Shown piece by piece: positions 8,922 to 17,521 of a stretch of DNA of 64,000 bases (position 1 is the stretch's first letter; every line of letters starts with the position of its first letter). Source of the DNA: Corynebacterium tuberculostearicum. GTDB taxonomy: Bacteria > Actinomycetota > Actinomycetes > Mycobacteriales > Mycobacteriaceae. Location of the stretch: positions 310,001-374,000 of the forward strand of contig NZ_CP073092.1 in NCBI RefSeq assembly GCF_030506365.1, in the 5' to 3' direction. The position numbers and the translations under genes are program-made. Under the pieces are notes generated by a model that was given only the letters and a program-made list of their open reading frames with translations, was not told the DNA's origin and made no database searches.

Positions 8922-9009
8922 ACCGGTTCCATCCGGACACCCAGCGGATTCGCAGCTACTTTGCAGTTTGCGGAGGATACTAAAAGAACTACTAAGAAAG
9001 GATCCGCAC

Positions 9010-9648
9010 ATGGATTTCTTGTCCTCCCTCCACAACCTCATGGACGCAGGCTCGCTGCTCCAGAGTTTCGGACCTTATATCCTCCTCGGCGTCGCCGTCG
9101 TCATCTTCATCGAGTCCGGCGTGCTTTTCCCATTCCTGCCGGGCGATTCACTGCTCGTAACCGCGGCCATCCTGCGCCACGAACTCGATATCAACGCCTG
9201 GCTGCTCTTTGTCGTGGCCGCGGTGGCCGCCTTTGCCGGCGACCAGGTGGGCTTCTATTTAGGCCGCCGCTTTGGCCGCAAGCTCTTCAAGGACGATGCC
9301 CGCGTCCTGCGCACCGAACACCTCGATAGCGCGGAAGACTTCTTCCAGCGCCACGGACCGGTGGCCCTAGTATTGGGACGCTTCGTGCCGATTGTGCGCA
9401 CCTTCGTCCCCTTCGCCGCGGGTACCGCAGAAATGGGCTACTCCTCGTTCCTACGCTGGAATATCCTCGGCGGCGTGGGCTGGGTCGGTTCCATGCTGCT
9501 CGTCGGTGTCCTGCTGGGCGGCATCCCGGGTATTGCTCACTCCATCGACATCATCATGCTGATCGTAGTGGCAATTTCCGTGCTGCCGATGATCATCGGC
9601 TGGATCAATAAGCGCCGCAAGGCACAGCGCGAAATCCCGGCCAAATAA
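9010..9648 (+). CDS. DedA-family membrane protein
   Basis: About 212 residues with the DedA/SNARE-associated signature: FIESGVLFPFLPGDSLL, a re-entrant segment, the GRFVPIVRTFVPFAAG motif with its two conserved arginines, and several membrane spans. DedA proteins act in membrane-lipid (undecaprenyl phosphate or phospholipid) translocation. ATG 9010 is preceded by AAAGGA at 8 nt; an upstream GTG-type extension to 8968 has no site. Stands alone, convergent with metE. Confidence 0.9.
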   Translation: MDFLSSLHNLMDAGSLLQSFGPYILLGVAVVIFIESGVLFPFLPGDSLLVTAAILRHELDINAWLLFVVAAVAAFAGDQVGFYLGRRFGRKLFKDDARVLRTEHLDSAEDFFQRHGPVALVLGRFVPIVRTFVPFAAGTAEMGYSSFLRWNILGGVGWVGSMLLVGVLLGGIPGIAHSIDIIMLIVVAISVLPMIIGWINKRRKAQREIPAK

Positions 9649-9697
9649 CAACTTTTATTCTTTACCCGGCCGGGATTGCGGTGCGATTAGGGAGGAT

Positions 9698-11968
9698 TTA
9701 GAGGGACTCGCGCACCTCATCGCGAGCCAGCACCATATTGCGCAGGGAGGCTTCGGTCTCCTCGTAACCGCGGGTCTTCAGGCCGCAGTCCGGGTTAACC
9801 CACAGGCGCTCGACCGGCACGTGCTTGAGCGCGGCGCGGATGAGCTCGGCCATCTCCGCTACGGAAGGCACGCGCGGGGAGTGAATATCATAGATGCCCG
9901 GGCCGATTTCGGAGTGGAAGGTCTCGTCGATATCCTCCAGTAGTTCCATGCGGGAGCGGGCCGCCTCGATGGAGGTGACATCGGCATCCAGGCCGGCAAC
10001 GGCATCGATGATCTGGCCGAACTCGGAGTAGCACAGGTGGGTGTGGATCTGGGTGGTCGGCTTGGCCTCGAGCGCTACCAGGCGGAAGGAACGCACGGCC
10101 CAGTCCAGGTAGGCCTTGCGGTCTTCTTCGCGCAGCGGCAGCAGCTCGCGCAGGGCGGGCTCGTCGATCTGGATGATGTCGATGCCGGCCTCTTCCAGGT
10201 CATGCACCTCATCTGCCAGCGCGACGCCGAGCTGATCCGCGGAGACGGACTGGTGTACGTCATCTCGCACGAAGGACCAGGCCAGGATGGTCACCGGGCC
10301 GGTGAGCATGCCCTTGACGTGGTGCTCCGAGAGCGACTGCGCGTACTTGGACCACTCGGTGGTCATCGCAGCCGGGCGGGAGATGTCACCAACAACGATT
10401 GGCGGACGGGTGCAGCGGGAGCCATAAGACTGGACCCAGCCGTTTTCGGTGGTGACAAAGCCATCGAGCAGCTCGGCAAAGTACTGAACCATGTCATTGC
10501 GCTCCGGCTCGCCATGGACGAGGACGTCGAGGCCGAGGCGCTCCTGCAGCTCGATGACGGACTTGACTTCGTCCTTGAGGGCGGCGTTGTAGTCGGCGTC
10601 GGAAAGCTCGCCCTTGCGGTGCGCCGCACGCGCCTGGCGGATCTCCTTGGTCTGGGGGAAGGAGCCGATGGTGGTGGTTGGCAGCTGCGGCAGGCCTAGT
10701 TCCTTCTGCGCCTCGTTGCGCTCAGCAAAGGCAGGCTCGCGCTCAACCTCGCCGGCCGGCAGCTTTTCGATGCGCTCCTTCACCGCCGCGTTGTGGATGC
10801 GCTCGGATTCGGCACGGGTGCGCACTGCGCGGTCACTGATGCTATATGCCTCCGGTGCCTCTAGCGGACCCTGGGACAGGGCGACGACTTCCTTGACCTT
10901 CTCGTTGGCGAAGGAGAACCAGGTAGCGACGTCGGCCGGCAGCTTGGTTTCCGCCTCCACGGTGTGTGGCACGTGCTGCAGGGAAACGGAGGTCGATACG
11001 GAGAGGGAGTCGAGGTTGCCCTCTAGGTCCTCGTACTTGGAGCGCAGGTCGCGTAGGTTGGCGGCCCAGACATTGCGGCCGTCGATAAGGCCGGCAACCA
11101 CGTGGGACTTCAAGTTCTTCACGCGCTCGAGGTAGCCCTCGTCGAGTGCCAGAGTTCCTACGGAAAGGTCCACCTGGACGGCCTCTGGCTTGAGCTCCGC
11201 CAGAACGTCGAGGCCCTTGCGGGCAGAACCATACGGGGTGGTGAGGTATACCTGCGGGCGGTTGTCCGCGCCCAAAATGGCCTCATAAGCGCGCTTGGTA
11301 TGGGCAGCCAGCTCCTCATCATTGGCAATGGTCAGGTCCGCTACCAGGGCAGGCTCGGCGAGCTGTACCCACTTCACGCCGGATTTATTCAGCTCGGCTA
11401 GGACCTCCTGGTATGCCTTGACGGCATCATCCAGGCGGTCGAGCGGAGACTTGGTAGCACCCTCTGCCTGCTTGGACAGGGCCAGCAGGGTAACCGGGCC
11501 GACGAGGTATGGGCGCACGGTATGACCTGCCGCGCGGGCCTCTTCTACCAGCTTGATAACGCGCTGCGGATGCGCCTTGAAGTCCTGGTCATCGGCGATT
11601 TCCGGGACGATGTAGTGGTAGTTGGTATCGAACCACTTGGTCATCTCCAGCGGCGCGGTGTCTTTATTGCCGCGGGCTAAGGTGAACTCATCATCCAGGG
11701 TCTCGCCGGCCACGGCGCCAACGGTCAGTGCGGTCTCGAGCACCTGGTCGTAGTAGGCGACGTCAGCAGGAATGGCGTAGTCCTCAGTAAGGCCCAGGTC
11801 GCGCAGGCGGTTATAAGTATCCAGGCGCAGGGAATGTGCGGCGGACTCGAAGGTTTCCGCATCGATGCGCCCGGCCCAGTAGGATTCCAGCGCACGCTTA
11901 AGTTCACGGTTAGCGCCGACGCGAGGGTAGCCCTCAATCGTCGCCTTGGGGAAGTTAGTGTTCGTCAT
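9698..11968 (-). CDS. metE: Cobalamin-independent methionine synthase
   Basis: 756 residues, the full family length, with two barrel halves. The C-terminal half carries the zinc-site residues in IHTHLCYSEF and NPDCGLKTRGYEE. Transfers the methyl group from 5-methyltetrahydropteroyl-triglutamate to homocysteine, giving methionine, without B12. The start overlaps the end of metF by 14 bp, so translation is probably coupled and the methyl donor is made by the upstream gene product. Confidence 0.96.
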   Translation of the reverse strand: MTNTNFPKATIEGYPRVGANRELKRALESYWAGRIDAETFESAAHSLRLDTYNRLRDLGLTEDYAIPADVAYYDQVLETALTVGAVAGETLDDEFTLARGNKDTAPLEMTKWFDTNYHYIVPEIADDQDFKAHPQRVIKLVEEARAAGHTVRPYLVGPVTLLALSKQAEGATKSPLDRLDDAVKAYQEVLAELNKSGVKWVQLAEPALVADLTIANDEELAAHTKRAYEAILGADNRPQVYLTTPYGSARKGLDVLAELKPEAVQVDLSVGTLALDEGYLERVKNLKSHVVAGLIDGRNVWAANLRDLRSKYEDLEGNLDSLSVSTSVSLQHVPHTVEAETKLPADVATWFSFANEKVKEVVALSQGPLEAPEAYSISDRAVRTRAESERIHNAAVKERIEKLPAGEVEREPAFAERNEAQKELGLPQLPTTTIGSFPQTKEIRQARAAHRKGELSDADYNAALKDEVKSVIELQERLGLDVLVHGEPERNDMVQYFAELLDGFVTTENGWVQSYGSRCTRPPIVVGDISRPAAMTTEWSKYAQSLSEHHVKGMLTGPVTILAWSFVRDDVHQSVSADQLGVALADEVHDLEEAGIDIIQIDEPALRELLPLREEDRKAYLDWAVRSFRLVALEAKPTTQIHTHLCYSEFGQIIDAVAGLDADVTSIEAARSRMELLEDIDETFHSEIGPGIYDIHSPRVPSVAEMAELIRAALKHVPVERLWVNPDCGLKTRGYEETEASLRNMVLARDEVRESL

Positions 11969-12887
11969 TGTCTACTCCGATTCGAGATAACAGGTCTTGC
12001 GTAATGTCCGGGTTGTTGTGGGTATAGATATGGAGGCCGTCCGCGCCGCCGGCCACGATGGTGCGGGCCAATTGGGCGGTAAGCTCCATGCCGATTTCGT
12101 ATTCCTCTTCTGGGGTTGTCGCTGCCGCGAGCTGAGTGCGCACCCTCTCGGGTACGGTCAGCCCGGACAGCTGCCCCATTCGCTCCAACCGGCGCAGGCT
12201 GGTCATGGGCATAATCCCCGGAATGAGGGGGATCTTCACCCCGGCCAATTTCGCCCTTTGGGCGAAGCGGAGGAAGTCCTCCGCATCGAAGAAGAGCTGG
12301 GTGATGGCGAAGTCCGCGCCGAGGCGCTGCTTATTAAGCAGGACGTCGAAGTCTTCGTCCTCGTTCTTGGATTCGGCATGGCCGCTGGGGTAGCACGCCA
12401 CGCTCACCGCGAGGCGGCCGGCGGCGAAGCGAGCGGCCTGGTGGCTTTCCAGCTGGCGGATGAGGCGAACCAGCTCATCGGCATGTTGCAGGTAGTGCTC
12501 AGGCATGCCCCCTTCGGGGAGATCGCCGCGCAAGGCCAGCAGGCCGCGCACGCCGGCATCCACCAAGCGATTAATCCACCCGATGAGCTCGTCGCGCGTC
12601 CCGGCCGTGCAGGCCAGGTGCGCCAGGGGGCGCATAGAGGTGTTCTGCGAGATCTTCTCAATGAAGGCCGCGGTTCCCTCCAACCAACCGGAGCGCTGGG
12701 AACTGGTCACCGCGATGTAATCAGGGTGATAGCTTTCCAGAACTTCTAGTAAGCGGTCGATCTTGGCGGCATCGGCATCGTGGCGCGGCGGGATTACCTC
12801 AAAGGAAAGGGCAAGGCGCTCGGGCGCATGTGCTTCCTCTTCACTTTCATAGTCCAAGGGCGCGGAAGCCGAAAGTCGCGGGCTCAT
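11955..12887 (-). CDS. metF: 5,10-methylenetetrahydrofolate reductase
   Basis: About 310 residues, a FAD TIM-barrel enzyme: LSFEVIPPR near the start, FAITQLFFDAEDFLRF, and LIPGIMPM. Reduces methylene-THF to methyl-THF, the donor used by MetE. The open frame extends to 13118, but a strong AAAGGAGGTGACC lies directly before ATG 12887, giving the correct family length. Overlaps metE by 14 bp. A 16-bp palindrome at 12981-12996 lies in its leader. Confidence 0.94.
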   Translation of the reverse strand: MSPRLSASAPLDYESEEEAHAPERLALSFEVIPPRHDADAAKIDRLLEVLESYHPDYIAVTSSQRSGWLEGTAAFIEKISQNTSMRPLAHLACTAGTRDELIGWINRLVDAGVRGLLALRGDLPEGGMPEHYLQHADELVRLIRQLESHQAARFAAGRLAVSVACYPSGHAESKNEDEDFDVLLNKQRLGADFAITQLFFDAEDFLRFAQRAKLAGVKIPLIPGIMPMTSLRRLERMGQLSGLTVPERVRTQLAAATTPEEEYEIGMELTAQLARTIVAGGADGLHIYTHNNPDITQDLLSRIGVDNDEH

Positions 12888-12980
12888 GGTCACCTCCTTT
12901 GCTGGTCGTCGTTGGTGTGTTGAGAAAAAACGTACCAAGCTGTTCAGTTTGCGCGGTAGCGATTCTGTAATGGTGATACC

Positions 12981-12996
12981 TTTGCAAGCCTGCAAA
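12981..12996. promoter_or_regulatory. Palindrome upstream of metF
   Basis: TTTGCA and TGCAAA arms around a 4-bp centre (TTTGCAAGCCTGCAAA), about 95 bp upstream of the metF start and between divergent metF and the next gene. Possible operator. It does not match the McbR consensus (TAGAC-N6-GTCTA) known from C. glutamicum. Confidence 0.35.
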
Positions 12997-13170
12997 CTGC
13001 GAGGTTGACGAAAAATCAGGTGAATAATAATCGTGGATTCTGAACCAAGCGGTCTATTTCTAGCGCGTTCTCGCTGCACGCCATGACGCCAACGGTGGTA
13101 CACCGCCCAACACGTCACTATGCTGGGTGAAAGCGAATTGATAAATCTGAGTTAAGGAGTGTTCCACCCC

Positions 13171-13911
13171 ATGAACCCCACCACGCTGAACGTGGCCTTT
13201 AAGACCGCATCGAACCTGTGGAGCCAGTTCAATAACTACCGCGAGGAAAAGTCCCGCGAGGCCTACACCGCCCTGGAAGAGGCCGCACAGAAGATGGACG
13301 AGCGCGATAACAGCGCCTTCGCCGAGCCGCGCCGCCAAGCAGGCGCCGTTACCCGCGCCGCACACTCCCGCCTCGAGCGCGCCCTAGAGGAGTTCAACGA
13401 CTACCGCGAAGACGCCACCGAGCGCCTGAACGACGCCAAGGAAGAGGCCACCAAGAAGGCTAAGAAGGCCCGCAAGCAGGCCAAGAAGGATTCTCAGAAG
13501 GCCCAGAAGAACCTCAAGAAGAAGTCCGCCAAGGTAGCCAAGAAGCAGAAGAAGAACAAGAAGTCCTCTAAGGGCTGGATCTTCGCCGGCATCATCGCCC
13601 TGCTGTCCGCTGCAGCCGGCGGCGCCTACTACTGGCTGCGCTCCAACGACAAGCCTTCCCAGACCCCGCCGCGCGTGGATGACTTCCAGTCCGATTCCCA
13701 CACCGCTCCGGAGTCCACCTTGGTCTACACCTCCACCAGCGAGAATGACACCCAGTCTGACCTCGTTGAAGAAGGTGCCGTACGCGATGAGGAGCTCCTC
13801 GGTTCCATCGATGAGCAGCTGGCCAAGCACCGCGAGGAAGAAGCAGCTCAGCCGGCCGATACCACCCGCGTTACCGATGACCACCAAAACGAGGGCAAGC
13901 ACCGCCTGTAA
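13171..13911 (+). CDS. Unknown lysine-rich single-span membrane protein
   Basis: About 246 residues. The first 85 are charged and helix-prone; about 88-135 is extremely Lys/Ala-rich, resembling histone-like or nucleic-acid/membrane-binding tails; one membrane span follows (about 138-158, IFAGIIALLSAAAGGAYYW), then an acidic tail. The Lys-rich part precedes the span, so by the positive-inside rule it is cytoplasmic and the acidic tail outside. AAGGAG lies 11 nt before ATG 13171. Not recognised; function unknown. Confidence 0.75.
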   Translation: MNPTTLNVAFKTASNLWSQFNNYREEKSREAYTALEEAAQKMDERDNSAFAEPRRQAGAVTRAAHSRLERALEEFNDYREDATERLNDAKEEATKKAKKARKQAKKDSQKAQKNLKKKSAKVAKKQKKNKKSSKGWIFAGIIALLSAAAGGAYYWLRSNDKPSQTPPRVDDFQSDSHTAPESTLVYTSTSENDTQSDLVEEGAVRDEELLGSIDEQLAKHREEEAAQPADTTRVTDDHQNEGKHRL

Positions 13912-13924
13912 ACCGAGGAATAAA

Positions 13925-13957
13925 TACGCTTACCACCCCGCCGTGGGGGTATGCGTA
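13925..13957 (+). terminator. Hairpin after the lysine-rich protein gene
   Basis: TACGCTTACCACCCC pairs with GGGGGTATGCGTA. The stem is strong but no T run follows, so it may be a terminator or mRNA-stabilising structure. Confidence 0.45.
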
Positions 13958-14044
13958 GCGTTGTCTAGATCTCATTGCTTTGCCTAAACAAAAATCTCTT
14001 GATTGAATTCCCACATTAGGGATCTTTCTACAAGGAGATGAACA

Positions 14045-14248
14045 ATGAGCTTTGAGTCCCTCACCGTCAAGCTCAAAGACGGCTCAACGTACTACTTCCC
14101 GGCGGGCGCGGTGTCCAAAGACCCTTCCTCTCGCGTGGACAACCTGCGCTTCGCCATCGATAACGGAACCACCTTCCACTCCGTGGATGAGGCCGGCATC
14201 GAGCGCGAGTTCAACGGTCACGACGTCCGCAATTACCACCTAGCCTAA
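14045..14248 (+). CDS. Small unknown protein
   Basis: 67 residues, soluble, no signal peptide, with a strong AAGGAGATGAACA site before the ATG and its own terminator downstream, so probably a real monocistronic gene. The sequence (YYFPAGAVSKDPSSRVDNLRF inside a compact beta-rich chain) is not one I can assign. Confidence 0.7.
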   Translation: MSFESLTVKLKDGSTYYFPAGAVSKDPSSRVDNLRFAIDNGTTFHSVDEAGIEREFNGHDVRNYHLA

Positions 14249-14260
14249 GCGCTAGCACAA

Positions 14261-14302
14261 TCCTCTCCCCGCAGGTCACCACCCTGTGCGGAGGGGATTT
14301 TC
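14261..14302 (+). terminator. Rho-independent terminator
   Basis: TCCTCTCCCCGCA pairs with TGCGGAGGGGA across a 13-nt loop, followed by TTTT. Ends the 67-residue gene. Confidence 0.8.
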
Positions 14303-14347
14303 GCATGCCTACCCCACGCTGCTGCCCCGCCGTCTATCGTGGATCTT

Positions 14348-14818
14348 ATGGAACTTCGCGCAACGCAGGAATCTGACCGCACCTACCTCGCCCGCCTCAA
14401 TTTCCTTACCGATACCTTCGGTGACGAGCACGGCGAGCTCTCCCCCGACTTCGCCGATGATTTTGCCTTCTACGTGGAGAATTGGGATCCCAACCAAGGT
14501 GGCTTCATTGCCTGGCAGGAGCTCGTCCCGGCGGGCGGCGTGTGGCTCAACTGGGGTACGGAGGACAATCACGGCTTTGGCTTTGTCGAGCCCGCCATTC
14601 CGGAGCTCGCCATCGCGGTCGAGGCCCGCTACAAGGGTCAGGGCATTGCCACCGCGCTTATCGACGCCGCCATTTCCCTCGCCCAGACCCTGCGCGCCCC
14701 CGGCATCTCGCTAGCCGTCCACCCCGATAATCCCCGCGCCAAGGGTCTCTATGAACACCTCGGCTTCGAGCACGTGGGCAGCCACGAGGATCACTTCGTA
14801 ATGGTCAAGCGCTTCTAA
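14348..14818 (+). CDS. GNAT-family N-acetyltransferase
   Basis: About 156 residues. The acetyl-CoA motif A is visible (ELAIAVEARYKGQGIATALID, i.e. V-x5-GxG-x-A), followed by NPRAKGLYEHLGFE, the usual GNAT motif B. Substrate unknown. No Shine-Dalgarno precedes the ATG, suggesting a leaderless mRNA; GTG 14339 is an alternative start. The stop overlaps the convergent small gene by 4 bp. Confidence 0.85.
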   Translation: MELRATQESDRTYLARLNFLTDTFGDEHGELSPDFADDFAFYVENWDPNQGGFIAWQELVPAGGVWLNWGTEDNHGFGFVEPAIPELAIAVEARYKGQGIATALIDAAISLAQTLRAPGISLAVHPDNPRAKGLYEHLGFEHVGSHEDHFVMVKRF

Positions 14819-15063
14819 AGCGAACGCAGGCGGGCGTGGGTGACGTAAATCGGCTCGTTATCCACGGCCGTCTTAAATTCCTCGGTCAGGCCAGCCATAA
14901 CCGCTTCACGCGCCTCTTCGCGGGTGCCGTGAAAGCTCACAACCTCGCCATCCACCGCGGCCTCACCGCGCTTGCGCACTACAACGAATTCCGCGCCCTC
15001 CGGCGCCGCAACTTCCTTGTCTGCGGAGGTAAAGGGATCACTGTAGCGAGCATTGGCGGTCAT
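14815..15063 (-). CDS. Small unknown protein
   Basis: 82 residues. AGGAG lies 7 nt before ATG 15063 (MTANARYSD), favouring it over the longer frame to 15111. Contains VVVRKRGEAAVDGEVVSFHGTREEAREAVMAG, an alternating beta-strand/helix pattern; no family recognised. Confidence 0.65.
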   Translation of the reverse strand: MTANARYSDPFTSADKEVAAPEGAEFVVVRKRGEAAVDGEVVSFHGTREEAREAVMAGLTEEFKTAVDNEPIYVTHARLRSL

Positions 15064-15171
15064 GTTTGGTCTCCTAGTGGTATCGCGGGACAGTAATGAT
15101 TCCCCATTCACTGTACTGAAAGTTTCTTCCCCGCGACCTTGCGCACTTCCGCCCTCTTCTTTCGCTGATCA

Positions 15172-15237
15172 CGATTTTCGTCCATATAAACCGGCACAAC
15201 CGTCGACGGAAATCACGGTTTGTATGGACGAAAATCG
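15172..15237. repeat. Long extragenic palindrome next to tRNA-Ala copy 1
   Basis: A 22-bp arm beginning CGATTTTCGTCCATA pairs with a 22-bp arm ending TATGGACGAAAATCG with one mismatch (a G-T pair in RNA). The loop itself contains the palindrome CCGTCGACGG. A diverged relative lies at 30512-30575, in the same position relative to the second tRNA-Ala. Confidence 0.75.
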
Positions 15238-15266
15238 CTAACTCAACCCCCTGAGCCCCACCACGT

Positions 15267-15302
15267 AAAAAGTCCGGCCCCTCCGAAGAGGAAGCCGGAC
15301 TT
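15267..15302 (-). terminator. Terminator of tRNA-Ala copy 1
   Basis: AAGTCCGGC pairs with GCCGGACTT around CCCTCCGAAGAGGAA, followed on the minus strand by TTTT. The same hairpin follows the second tRNA-Ala. Confidence 0.85.
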
Positions 15303-15309
15303 CATGCTG

Positions 15310-15382
15310 TGGAGCATAGGAGAATCGAACTCCTGACCTTCTGCTTGCAAAGCAGATGCTCTACCAATTGAGCTAATGCCCC
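15310..15382 (-). tRNA. tRNA-Ala (anticodon TGC), copy 1
   Basis: 73 nt folding as a full cloverleaf: acceptor GGGGCAT/ATGCTCC, D-arm GCTC/GAGC, anticodon arm TCTGC-TTTGCAA-GCAGA (anticodon TGC), T-arm with TTCGATT. CCA is not encoded. Identical to the copy at 30686-30758. Confidence 0.97.
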
Positions 15383-15539
15383 AGTACCTAAATACTTTAC
15401 TACCGCAGGCGAAGTAACTCCAAACCTGAACCACGCAAACCACTTTGGTCACTTTAGGCATGTCCTATCACTTCAGTTACACGCAGGCGCTAGGGTCATG
15501 GGCACATCATGTCCACTTTCCCTCATCCTTAGGAAAACC

Positions 15540-16403
15540 ATGCGTCGCATTCTCACCTCCGCCCTCACCGTGCTCGTTGCCGCTGCCGTTCCAGCGGCCG
15601 CTAATGCTCAGTTGCCGCAGATTCGACAGCTGCCTGCATCCTCCAGCTCGAATATCCAAGACGAAATCAACCACCGCATCGATAACGCCCGCGCGCAGGT
15701 CGAGGACATCTCCTCCAAGGCCTTCCCCCACAAGGCTCCTAAGCAGAAGGCGCCCACCCCGGCCCAGGAGAAGAAAACAGAGCCGCGCAATAGTGGTAGC
15801 GTCGACTGTTCCAACTGCGTAGCTATCACCTACGACGACGGCCCAGGCGCCGAGACCAATCGCCTGCTGGACAAACTCAAGGCCAAGAACGCACATGCAA
15901 GCTTCATGGTTCTCGCCCCTAGTGCTGAGCAGCACCCTGAGCTCCTCAAACGCATGAAGGCCGAGGGCCACACCATCGGCAACCACACCAAGAGCCACCG
16001 CCAACTCAACACGCTGTCCTACGAGCAGGTATCCCAGGAAATCGACGCCGGCAACGCCGCTATTAAGAAGGCCACCGGCCAGGGCACGCGCTGGGTACGC
16101 CCGCCCTACGGCGCTACCAACGCCACCGTGGATCAGGTAACCCGCGATAAGGGCGTCTCCCAAGCGCTATGGGACGTCGACACGGTGGATTGGAAGGACC
16201 GCAACTCTGAGCACGTCTGTTCCTCGGCCGTGCAGGGCGCCCGCGCCGGCTCCATCGTCTTGATGCATGATATCCACCCCACCACCGTGGACGCCGTCGA
16301 TTGCGTCATCGATGGCCTACGCGCCAAGGGCCTCGAGCCTGTGAGCCTGGATCGCCTCCTGCGCACCCCCGTGGCAGGTAAGCGCTACTACGCTCGTGGT
16401 TAA
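15540..16403 (+). CDS. Secreted polysaccharide deacetylase (NodB domain, CE4 family)
   Basis: About 287 residues. An N-terminal signal peptide (RRILTSALTVLVAAAVPAAANA) precedes a linker and a NodB domain (about 95-275) with all CE4 motifs: TYDDGPG, NHTKSH, RPPYGA, DTVDW and LMHDIH, so metal binding and catalysis should be intact. Likely removes acetyl groups from peptidoglycan or another wall sugar. ATG 15540 follows AGGAAAACC. Overlaps the next gene by one base (TAATG), so the two are probably coupled. Confidence 0.92.
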   Translation: MRRILTSALTVLVAAAVPAAANAQLPQIRQLPASSSSNIQDEINHRIDNARAQVEDISSKAFPHKAPKQKAPTPAQEKKTEPRNSGSVDCSNCVAITYDDGPGAETNRLLDKLKAKNAHASFMVLAPSAEQHPELLKRMKAEGHTIGNHTKSHRQLNTLSYEQVSQEIDAGNAAIKKATGQGTRWVRPPYGATNATVDQVTRDKGVSQALWDVDTVDWKDRNSEHVCSSAVQGARAGSIVLMHDIHPTTVDAVDCVIDGLRAKGLEPVSLDRLLRTPVAGKRYYARG

Positions 16404-16951
16404 TGATTGATTTTGCCCTGACTGCCGACGCCGTCGCTCCCCAACTCCTCGGCTGCACCCTCACCCATGCCGGGGTGAGCATCCGCCTCACTGAGGTCGA
16501 GGCTTACCTAGGCGCCGAGGACTCCGCGGCACACACCTTCAATGGCAAAACCCCGCGTAATGCGGCCATGTTCGGTCCTCCGGGCAGGTTCTACGTCTAT
16601 ATTTCTTACGGCATCCACCGCAACGTCAATATCGTCTGTGCCCCTGAAGGCACTGGCCAGGGCTGCCTGCTGCGTGGCGGTGAAATCATCGAGGGTGCCG
16701 ACATCGCCTTCGCCCGCCGTGGCACCTCTGATTTTCATAACCTCGCCCGCGGACCGGGAAACCTCGGCAAAGCCCTCGGCTTCACGCTCGAAGACAACCA
16801 CCAACCAATACAGCTTGTCGAGCGAACCACCGAACCAGAATGGGTGTGCGGACCGCGTATCGGTATCTCCAAAAACCAGGAAGCGGCCCTCCGGTTTTGG
16901 ATCCCCTTCGATAAAACCGTCTCGGGCCGCCGCGGCTATCCCAAGAAATAG
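16403..16951 (+). CDS. 3-methyladenine DNA glycosylase (AAG/MPG family)
   Basis: 182 residues with the alkyladenine-glycosylase motifs TEVEAYLGAEDSAAH (catalytic Glu), MFGPPGRFYVYISYGIH and ARGPGNLGKALG. It excises alkylated purines in base-excision repair. Start overlaps the deacetylase stop by one base. Confidence 0.93.
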   Translation: MIDFALTADAVAPQLLGCTLTHAGVSIRLTEVEAYLGAEDSAAHTFNGKTPRNAAMFGPPGRFYVYISYGIHRNVNIVCAPEGTGQGCLLRGGEIIEGADIAFARRGTSDFHNLARGPGNLGKALGFTLEDNHQPIQLVERTTEPEWVCGPRIGISKNQEAALRFWIPFDKTVSGRRGYPKK

Positions 16952-16969
16952 CCCTGCTCGTTTCGCTAG

Positions 16970-17455
16970 CTAATAGCGCCCACCGTAGCGCTCATCATTC
17001 TCGATGGCCTTAATGATCCGCTGATTAATCTGCAGCATCTGGCGAATCTGCGTACGGGTCAGGCTATCCATTACGGACCTCCTCGCCTGCTTAGCGTGTC
17101 CAGGCGCAGTCTCTACTACTTTGTCCCAGCCGCTATCCGTGAGCTTTGCCATGGTGGTGCGGCCATCAGTCGGGCACGGCTGGCGCACGACCCACCCCTG
17201 CTTTTCTAGGCGCGTAACGACCTGGCTCAAGCGGGACAAAGATCCATTGGCGGTAATCGCCAAATCGCGCATACGCATCTCGCGACTTTCCGCCTCCGAT
17301 AGCCGAGATAGCACTGTATATTCAAAAAAGCTCAAGCCTGCGTCATCGCGCAGCTGAGCATCCAAAATATTGGTTAAGCGAATATTTACGCTCATTAGAG
17401 ACATAAATGATGTGAGTTCTTCATCATCCAGCCAGTAGTCATCGCGCTCGGTCAT
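16970..17455 (-). CDS. MarR-family transcriptional regulator
   Basis: 161 residues with a winged helix-turn-helix (about 55-125: SFFEYTVLSRLSEAE, LSRLSQVVTRLEKQGWV, then the wing CPTDGRTTMAKLT). MarR proteins are dimeric repressors sensing phenolics or oxidants. It is convergent with the glycosylase gene; its own promoter region carries a short palindrome at 17478-17491. Confidence 0.9.
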   Translation of the reverse strand: MTERDDYWLDDEELTSFMSLMSVNIRLTNILDAQLRDDAGLSFFEYTVLSRLSEAESREMRMRDLAITANGSLSRLSQVVTRLEKQGWVVRQPCPTDGRTTMAKLTDSGWDKVVETAPGHAKQARRSVMDSLTRTQIRQMLQINQRIIKAIENDERYGGRY

Positions 17456-17477
17456 GGGATTTATTCTATCAACTTGG

Positions 17478-17491
17478 CTTTAATTCTAAAG
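17478..17491. promoter_or_regulatory. Possible MarR autoregulatory operator
   Basis: CTTTA-ATTC-TAAAG palindrome 22 bp upstream of the marR-type start; AT-rich and dyad, as MarR sites are. Only its position supports the role. Confidence 0.35.
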
Positions 17492-17521
17492 TGACTCGTC
17501 ACTGTCCTAAACGCAAAGGCC

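Noticed and set aside
13049..13065. GGTCTATTTCTAG as an McbR site
   Set aside because: Only one half resembles the TAGAC-N6-GTCTA consensus.
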